Shown here: in pieces, positions 56,773 to 64,000 of the stretch
How the letters are laid out: every line of letters begins with the position of its first letter
How positions within the stretch are numbered: position 1 is the stretch's first letter
Origin: Aphanomyces cochlioides
Taxonomy: Eukaryota; Oomycota; Saprolegniomycetes; Saprolegniales; Verrucalvaceae
DNA: 64,000 nucleotides
Reading direction: 5' to 3'
NCBI GenBank assembly: GCA_019828595.1
Contig: JAHQRK010000007.1
Coordinates: 2,728,001 to 2,792,000 of the forward strand
The notes under the pieces: model-generated
The model's input: only the letters and a program-made list of their open reading frames with translations
What the model was told of the DNA's origin: nothing
The model's database searches: none
Program-made: the position numbers and the translations under genes

Positions 56773-57711
56773 GTTTGAACTCAGGACTTTAGCCAAAAAC
56801 GAACTGCACCCGTTGAAATCCCCCTAGTTTCAACCATATAGCCCCATGCATCGTGCAATTTGACGAGATTTGTATAGCAGTCATTTTTACACTGGCGCAA
56901 GCCCCCCCCAGCAATCAAAACCGCCATCTCTTTCGGCAAATCTGGGAGCACAAGGTATTGGCATGCGTCGATCTTACAGGCAAACCATCTCACAGTCTAA
57001 AAGCCCACATGATATTTATCCAGAGGGGGATCCAATGACAATGACAGCCCCCCCTGCAAGATTCCAACATTCCCCCCGACGACACCATGCTTGCGATTTT
57101 CATTGACAAATCGTGGCAACTGACGTCATGGGTGCCAGGGCAAGCTCGTTCCCCTCTATCTGGGTGCGATGGCGACACTTGACACCGTTAAAGATGTTCT
57201 GCTTTGGCTTTCCAACGGTTTCTCGATCTTTCCAATTGATATAATTTCTCGTCAAAGCAGTACAGTCGATTGGAGTCGTAAGTGCACAATTGTCTCACTG
57301 ATGGGACATCTCCAGACGACCATGGATAGGATGTAATCCATGCATCTTCTGTATATGTTGTTCAAGACTGAGGGCAGTGTGGAATGCCCGTTTGGACTGG
57401 CTAGCATTGAGAGTCCGGTATAGTAAACTTTATTAATATATGTTGTGTCAACCATCCCCAAATCTCCTCCTGTGAGAAATCGCAGTTCTTTGCCCATCCA
57501 AACCAACACATTCGTCGGTCCATTGTCGTTTATTCCACGCCGAGGCCCGTTCCCCGTCAGTGACTCGCAAAGCAAGCGTTCCAATTCCCGGCACGCTTCG
57601 ACCTATTGAATGCTAAAAGACTGCCCACAACACCAGTGGATCACCGCGCGCAAAGGAGAAACCAAAGACGTTTATTGTCAGACCATTTGAATCGCAGAGA
57701 CCACGCCTTGG
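56773..57711. other. Intergenic region, no gene supported
   Basis: It contains C-runs (for example 56901-56911, 57048) and short - strand ORFs (56781-56993, 57252-57584) without family resemblance or splice continuity. The region ends at the F-box/LRR start. Confidence 0.5.
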
Positions 57712-58959
57712 ATGACTAGTACGAATCAAACCTGTAAACGAGAGTGCCTTGGTGGCGACCATGCCACGCAAAGCAACGCGAAGAGCACGAAGCCGAGATT
57801 GACTCCCCCGACTGCTTGCTTTGATCTTCTTTGCGCGACGTTGGTAGAACACGTTGCCGAGTATTTGACTGTCCCGGACAAATTGCAACTCGCCGCGTGC
57901 AGCCGCTCCCTTGCGAAAGAAAACCTTATTACGACGATGACAACCAACTGTGGAGATTGCAATAATTGCACGTCCGACCTCCAGCATTTGTGCGACTCTA
58001 CCTCTGAGAGAAAATGGAGCGCGGAGGCTTGGAATGCAGTCTTCAAGCGATTTGGTCATTCCATTCAGGACTTGTCTCTGGTGGGATGCGACGGAATCGC
58101 GTTGGGATCCTTTAGCTCCTCAGAAGCTGCCCTCATGCTGAAAAACATCAAGTCTCTCCGTATCGCCAAGTGCAAATCGTTGGACGAAGTTAGCCTTGCC
58201 ACTATTGTGGCGAAGTGCAAGAACCTTCAAGAAGTGCACATTTGTGATATGCCATTATCCGATGCAGCTCTTTCAGGTCTTATCCAGAACAACTGTACCT
58301 CCCTTCGGGTGCTTAATGTGACAGGATGCCACAAACTTGTGGGTTCGGCACTGCAATATCTGGTGCAAACCCAATTGGAAGAAGTGAATCTCGAAGGTTG
58401 CCACAACATCAAAGTGCTTGAAATCGAAGGCATGCTCAAATGCTGCCAGAGTTTGAAGAGCTTCAACGTCAGCTACTGCCACAATCTGAATGACTGGTAA
58501 ATTCTAGCCCGAATGTTATATCATGCTAACTGACTCTCTTATAGTGTCGCCCGTGCAATTTCCAAGTATGCAACTCAATTGGAGCATTTGAATTTGAGAT
58601 ACTGCTACAAGTTGACCGATGTCGGCGTTGGTTTGATTTGCTCAACGTTGACTTCATTGCAATCGTTGGACCTTTCACAATGCCCACGTATTACTGATGC
58701 TGCTGTGTGCACGATTGCCAAGTCTTTGTTGCGTCTCAAGGAGCTCAAGTTGTCGAACTGCCGTCACCTGACTCCTTCTGCCATTGTCGCGAATTTGACT
58801 ATTGTCGAAATCCGCAATGAAGACAGGGTCGCTCGTGTCGATGTGCCCAAGGAAACGTGCCGCAAAGCAGTCTGCGGTTGGGAACAATCGGACCAAGTGG
58901 GAGTATTCAAGCGTCAACCTCATATGTATCGCTATCCTGTGATCCGTCAGCAACGTTAA
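57712..58959 (+). CDS. F-box/leucine-rich repeat protein (FBXL/AMN1 type, 2 exons)
   Basis: This is a probable substrate-recognition subunit of an SCF ubiquitin ligase. Exons 57712-58496 and 58545-58959 (48-nt GT-AG intron) give 1200 nt, 399 residues. After a Lys/Thr-rich N-terminus, residues ~36-75 (CFDLLCATLVEHVAEYLTVPDKLQLAACSRSL) fit an F-box. Then cysteine-containing LRRs of the C-x-x-I/L-T/D-D type follow: LSLVGCDGI, LRIAKCKSLDEVSL, VHICDMPLSD, LNVTGCHKLVG, VNLEGCHNI, FNVSYCHNL, LNLRYCYKLTDVGV, LDLSQCPRITDAAV and LKLSNCRHLTPSAI. The F-box assignment is weaker than the LRRs; it could be an AMN1-like LRR protein without ligase function. It is convergent with the channel gene, with 121 bp between stop codons. 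Confidence 0.85.
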
Positions 58960-59080
58960 CGAGGATGTTGTGCTGTGCCTCTACATTAAGTTCTAACTTG
59001 CATAATATACATTTATGTTGTAAATTTTCGCAATTAGGACGACAACAATATAAGACCAGCACCCAAGGCAAAATGATAGT

Positions 59081-62000
59081 TTAGTTCTTTTTCTTCAGAA
59101 ATGGTTTTGGCTTGAAGCTCGCCGCATGAGCTTTGAGTTGATTAAATGCGAATTTCTTGTATTGCCAGTCGCTGTTGAGTTTTTGCTGAGCGTAAATGCA
59201 GCTGAATACTTTCAGCCCAGCTTCGTATGGATTCAAGTACGCGCGTTGTTCGTCCTTTTCGCGCATCGTGTACATAAATGACGCCAGACGACGAAAGGCT
59301 TCTCGTTTCTGCAGATTTTCAGTCAATTGCCTCAGCACCGCGATTCGGGTGATGGCCTGAGGAGTTCCTTGATGTTGGAGGTGTCGCAATGCACTGAGAC
59401 TGAGTGCAATATTGCGATTTAGATCACGCCACCTTGAGCAAATGAGGGAAGCGAACTTGGAAACAAAACTTACCATCCCAAATAAAAGCCTATAGTTGCA
59501 CACAAAAGGACCACCATAGCTGCAAATTGCTCCTTTCTGCCGACTTCGAGGATAACGACTGACACAGTGAACTAATCAGCAGTTTAAATATTGTGATGAG
59601 AACATCGGTACCTCGAAGAGTACCAAGCACACAAATACAATTGTGTAGGCCGATCTCGCGACTCGACCACGCCCAGCATTGCGCGGGTGGACATAAACCA
59701 GATTGTACTTCATGGCGAAGAATTTCATGTAGAAATACAGCGCCTATTTCAATGTGAATCATTCTTTATTGTCAAAAACTTACTCCAAAAGGGGTAAGCA
59801 ATGGTGAAAGCACAACTCCCAGCAACGTGACCATAAAGGTGCTGGAATATGATTGATTGTACTTTGGTAAATCAACGTACCTCAAAACAATTGCGTAGTC
59901 ATATCCGAAATAATATGGCCAAGGTTTCTCTGATTCAAGCAGTTCAGCTTCTGTCACGGCTCGAGATCGGAGCCTATGTCGTAATTCACTCAATATGAAG
60001 GCAAATGTGAGCATCTACCATGGTTGGTAAATAAAGCGTTCACCGACTCGAAGCAGTTGCAGAATAGACCCCAGGAATGCGCTATTTCACTCGGATACAT
60101 CATCTGGTGAAGGAGATAAAAGTACCGTTGGCATACGTAAGCAATGAAAAAGTTACGGCATAATTGAAACATGAATTTTTCAACGTAGGCGGACTCAGAT
60201 CCATGATGCAAACTTGAGCCATCTTCACTTGCAAGATATACGGCGGTAACTCCAATGGATGGTAAAATTACTGAGCTCTAAATCAAGGTTTAGCTGGTGA
60301 GAGAGAAACAAGAACGCACCAAGAGCAAGTAAGCAAATCCCTTTTTCAAGAAACTTTGCATTCGCTCTGATTCACTTATCCAAGGTTCAAAAATTGACAT
60401 ATAGAACAAAGAGGTCAACAAGCACCAATTGACGGAAATCTGTCACAAAGATTAGAAATCTTACATTGTCATTGAACGTACCAGCAACAATGATGGCAAA
60501 TACGATGAGATAAATTTGGCCACAATCGAATCAGTGTTTTGTGAAATAAATGAGTACATTGCGCTATTGTTATCCAACTTCATGTAGATGAGCACTGCCG
60601 TTGGTGTGGAAAACAAGCAAAGGATCAAAACAGTAGCACATTGATAGAAAAAGAACGTGAAAAATCTCTTCCAGGATCTCGGCTTGTAGGTCTAGCCAAT
60701 ACGTTATATTTTTTGTGAGAAGAGACCGACCAAATTTTGCCAATTGATATCATCAGGCTCAGGAGCGGTTCGAACAACAAGTCCTTTGAGGAGAGTTGTG
60801 TCAACAGGTTGCTCTTCCAGGTCTTTTAAATTTCGATGGGACATGACATCCCAGGGGAAGCTGACTTCACTAGCTTTTTGTTTCTGAGCAAGTTTTACTT
60901 TCTCTTGAAAATCTTGTTTAGCCTTGATCTACTTGAAGTATAGTGACTACTCTAAAAAAGTTCACATACGGTGGCAAAAACAACAAAAGCAGCTCCGGTA
61001 CTTGCTCTCTTTGCATAAAGCTCCAGGATATGCTACACGACGCTATAAGAAGAATTTTTGACACAGAGCTTACACTTGGGAATGACTCGAGCTCTTGTTG
61101 AATCCACTCAGCTCGTCTTTTATCTCGTGGAATTGCATCTTCCAAAATGGCATCAATATCACGCTTTCCGCTATGTTCTGGGGAATACTGCACTCTTGAG
61201 TGAATGGAACAGCAAAGAGAGCGACATGGTAGACATTTGATATAACTTGTCCACAAGTGGGGCAGTGAAGGGCAACAAATATCACCAGGGCACCATCGCA
61301 CACATCCTGGTATAGTGCCTTAGGTATCAAATTTAAATGATATAATATGTCCACAAATTTGAGTACCAGATATTGTCCGTGCATAAGTAGTGATGAGTCG
61401 ATTATATTCGTTGCGCAATAGAACGCGTTGATCCAGTACACGATAGAGCCCTTGTAAATCATGCATGATAACTGCAGCCTTGATGTCGTCCTAAGCACTG
61501 TATCAAGACATGTCATAACTCAAAAGCAAACTGGCGAGCAGAAATTGGCCAGCTCTTTTTTCAACTGAAACGAATTCAATTCCTTGGGAAGTCCAGAATA
61601 GATAAACACGCTGCGCGGGCCAATCAGTCGCCTGGAGTCAGAGTTGATTTTATATCCGACTGCCATTTGTCTATTCAACTTTATTACCAGTGTAATCAAA
61701 TTTGCTTACCGTCTCAAGAGAGCCAAGACACATATAGCAGTCAAATATGTCATTGCAACGTGTCCCCAGTACCAAGGACTTTGCAACGGCACATTTCCTA
61801 TCGTAGTTTCTTGGAATGACACACTCAAGTACTTCTCTGTTGCTTCTCTTCCCGACATATAGTGCTACAGATGTATTTGATGAATGACTGAAGTATAGAG
61901 GAATTTTGTACGATGGGAATAAGCACGCCAACGCTGAAAAGTGAAAGAAACAAAAATACGTGACCCATGTCCAAATGAAGTCTCATACTGAGGGCAGCAT

Positions 62001-62713
62001 CCAGACCAGCAATTTCAACCACGTCGTTTCCATCACACGGGAGCTTCCAAAATTTCTTCACGCGGTCCCAAAGGGTTGAGCCTTGGATCACACTATACTT
62101 GACTTGGAATTTTTGCGGAGGCAAATTCTCGTAATTGATCTTCTCAAATAAACCGACAGGATGCGAGTTCCAGAAAGGTAATTTGACCTTTGAAAACGCT
62201 CGACGCCATATAAAAAAGAGCAAACCAGCACCAAAGACGGAAATATTCAACAAAACTTGAAATTGAATACCCTCCCATCCATCGTTGGCATCCAGTACCA
62301 TTATTACTGATTCAGCTCGTTTGACGTGGTAGTCGAAATTTTCCGTCACTTGGTACTGAACATAATAGCGGCCTTCGCCGCGTCCTTTAACATAAAATGT
62401 CGCTGAGGTCGTCCCTGTGCCAATGAATGATGATATGTCATGAATGTCCGTGCTTACCTTTGAGAATTCGAACTGGGTTGGGCGATATCTTCGGGAAATT
62501 ACGTTCATCGTCTTCTCCTTTACTGGTAATGGCCATTTTGATGATAATATCTTCCGTTGGTGGCGGATCGCAGAAGATTGTCACCGAGACGTTCTTTCCC
62601 GACACGATATAAGCACTTCCCGAGGGAACAGATATGACTCCCGCATAGACATTGCAAGCAAAAAGACACATTGACAAGATCAGCAACAGCACTTTGGCGC
62701 TAACCATCAGCAT
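59081..62713 (-). CDS. OSCA/TMEM63 (CSC1-like) stress-gated cation channel, about 17 exons
   Basis: Members of this family are mechanically or osmotically gated, calcium-permeable cation channels. I traced about 17 exons from ATG 62713 to TAA at 59081, giving ~990 residues; introns are ~33-60 nt GT-AG. First exons: 62458-62713, 61912-62414, 61710-61864, 61532-61670, 61367-61490, 61074-61306 and 60970-61032. Family features: a signal peptide (MLMVSAKVLLLILSMCLFACNVYA) and an extracellular domain; GLDAALSMRLHLDMGHVFLF at the first core helices; TTIGNVPLQSPWYWGHVAMTYL; a cytosolic RRM-like region with FIYSGLPKEL and STGAAFVVFAT; VVRTAPEPDDINWQNL; then the pore helices including WPYYFGYDYAIVL and LSPLLTPFG. 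The C-terminus is Lys-rich (KPFLKKKN). Exact exon borders in the second half were traced less carefully. Confidence 0.88.
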
Positions 62714-62807
62714 TGTCGTGATAGGATCAGCTTCTGTCGACCAGAGTGTTCCACGTCGATCGGTCGTAAATCGGACAACCCGACGGATGTGCTCCTCAAG
62801 TACGATC

Positions 62808-62965
62808 TTAATTCCAAAGTACGAGCCTTCCGTACTCGGCCACTATCATCCTGAAACCTTGTTCACATGGCATCGATGAGAAATTTAGGGCATTAACGCA
62901 TCAGGCCCATAGAACGCGCTCTTGATCTTTGCCGGTGCTTGGAGGAAATTCTGTCCTTTCTCCAT
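62808..62965 (-). CDS. Possible 36-residue spliced micro-ORF
   Basis: Exons (complement) 62898-62965 and 62808-62850 are joined by a 47-nt intron with GT-AG ends and a pyrimidine-rich acceptor, the same size class as neighbouring introns. The product is 36 residues, starting MEKGQNFLQAPAKIKSAFYG and ending EYGRLVLWN. The bases before the ATG (TTTATCTCAAG) could themselves be an acceptor, so the protein may be longer upstream. I do not recognise it. It lies 95 bp upstream of the channel start on the same strand. A chance ORF cannot be excluded. Confidence 0.3.
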
Positions 62966-63961
62966 CTTGAGATAAATTCAAAAGTGTCATTCATCGTACA
63001 ATGGTTTGCGAACTATTTTTTGTAGAAAGTGCAGAATGAGTATTAATAGCATGACAAACCGATATCCTGTTATCCGCAGGAGTTCTATTGAAGCTTTAAC
63101 CGACTTATCCACGCATCTACGCTATGAGAATTTGTGTTCTGTCAGGGGGAAACCTGGAAGCTGATACAAACAACAGCGATCGAACTTAGCAAGTGTGTTT
63201 TGGACTGGACAATTTGGCCAGAGGATCTGGCATCACAAGCAAGAGCATGGCGACAACTACAGTATTCGTTCATTCAAGCTATTTGACGTAATCTCATATT
63301 TGAATCTCAGCGGTTTCTAGAGCCATCTTGTACGATTTGGTAGAAGGTATACTATCCATTGTATTCACGTTGTCTTCCGCAAACGATCCTTCAGGACTCC
63401 AATGATACTTTCACCTCGTAGTTTAATTTGAATTTCTTCCTTTGCAATTGCTTCATGCTTTGGCCTTTTACTTTGCACTTATTAATACAAGTTAACCTCT
63501 TAAAGTCCCCTCAGAGTTTGCAATAACTCTCTACCAATCAAATTAAAGAATTAAGTAAAATTTTAATTTAATTGGCTAATTAATACTATAGTATAATGAG
63601 ATTGTTATTCCTGTCGAAGTGTCTGCAGCATATCCTCACGCCAAGTTCAGCTTCCAAAGCAACAATATTAAAAGATTCGCTAGTCTATTCACTCAGACAG
63701 CCTCGTTATTCCGTTGCAGTGGATTAAATATTGATTGATTGTAAAGTACTTGTTGACTTACTCAATTAGAAGGGACTGCATTTGAGGCCCATGAGAAATC
63801 TCCTCTCTGCCCAACTGGTCATTGATTGGCCAGTTGAAGCCAATAAAAACATTCAGAATTTCCATCATACGAATTTTGACTTGAATTTTGTATGGAGCGG
63901 GTGGTGATGACGATGATGCAAGTTTGAACATACACATTGATTCGAGCACCACTGAAACGAC
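62966..63961. other. AT-rich intergenic region
   Basis: About 1 kb, AT-rich around 63480-63600. A - strand ORF at 63758-63976 contains NVFIGFNWPIND, faintly like the recombinase-relic tail at 46780 (ESYVGFNWPQL), but it runs through the start of the next gene and is not called. Confidence 0.5.
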
Positions 63962-64000
63962 ATGAAGCCCGTTCAAGCGTTGCTTTGGGATATGGATGGC
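63962..64000 (+). CDS. HAD-superfamily hydrolase, N-terminal 13 codons
   Basis: ATG at 63962 opens MKPVQALLWDMDG, a hydrophobic strand ending in the DxDG motif I of haloacid dehalogenase-type phosphatases, in which the first Asp is the nucleophile. The gene is cut by the window end. The call rests on this motif and its position within the first ten or so residues, which is typical. Confidence 0.55.
   Translation, partial: MKPVQALLWDMDG

Noticed and set aside
56781..57584. Short minus-strand ORFs as genes
   Set aside because: No family resemblance and no splice continuity.

Overview
This is eukaryotic nuclear DNA, most likely from an oomycete of the Saprolegniales type (for example an Aphanomyces-like genome). 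The reasons are very short GT-AG introns (about 40-60 nt) in every host gene, a basal-body protein (DZIP1 type) expected in a zoospore-forming organism, and the mixture of APE-type LINEs, Ty1/copia elements, a pogo-like DNA transposon and a Crypton-like tyrosine recombinase relic. The species assignment is an inference from gene structure and repeat families.

Layout. (1) 1-26763 is a head-to-tail array of six copies (A-F) of one young two-ORF LINE, all on the + strand. Each copy ends in the same 3' sequence (CAACTCATTTAACCT) and is followed at once by the differently truncated 5' end of the next copy. Copy F carries about 11.4 tandem 183-bp monomers (17408-19489) upstream of ORF1, an arrangement like the promoter monomers of mouse L1. 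(2) 26764-43800 is a nested and inverted retroelement graveyard: a truncated copia element (copia1, - strand) split by a complete pogo-like transposon (29342-31177) that carries a tRNA-like gene; an inverted copy of LINE F (copy G); a full-length but dead copia2 with two 185-bp LTRs; a LINE fragment with an internal micro-inversion (copy H); and an inverted, deleted relative (copia3, + strand) carrying a 397-bp Stowaway-like MITE. (3) 43800-47640 is mostly non-coding, with a decayed Crypton-like tyrosine recombinase, a tRNA-like sequence and a 14-bp minisatellite. (4) 48251-64000 is the gene-rich end: mitochondrial-type aspartate aminotransferase (-), class I DAHP synthase (+), a DZIP1/IQ/ubiquitin-like protein (+), an F-box/LRR protein (+), an OSCA/TMEM63 channel (-), a tiny spliced ORF (-), and the first 13 codons of a HAD-type hydrolase (+) cut by the window edge.

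The host genes look like ordinary housekeeping, ciliary and membrane functions and do not form a pathway. All host exon structures given were derived by eye from splice sites, reading frame and protein-family similarity. The most interesting material is the LINE array: six of six junctions share a CC/CT microhomology with the element's 3' terminus, copies become more degenerate toward the right, and the 5' end carries tandem monomers. This fits either self-targeted insertion into the element's own 3' end or end-growing (telomere-type) addition.
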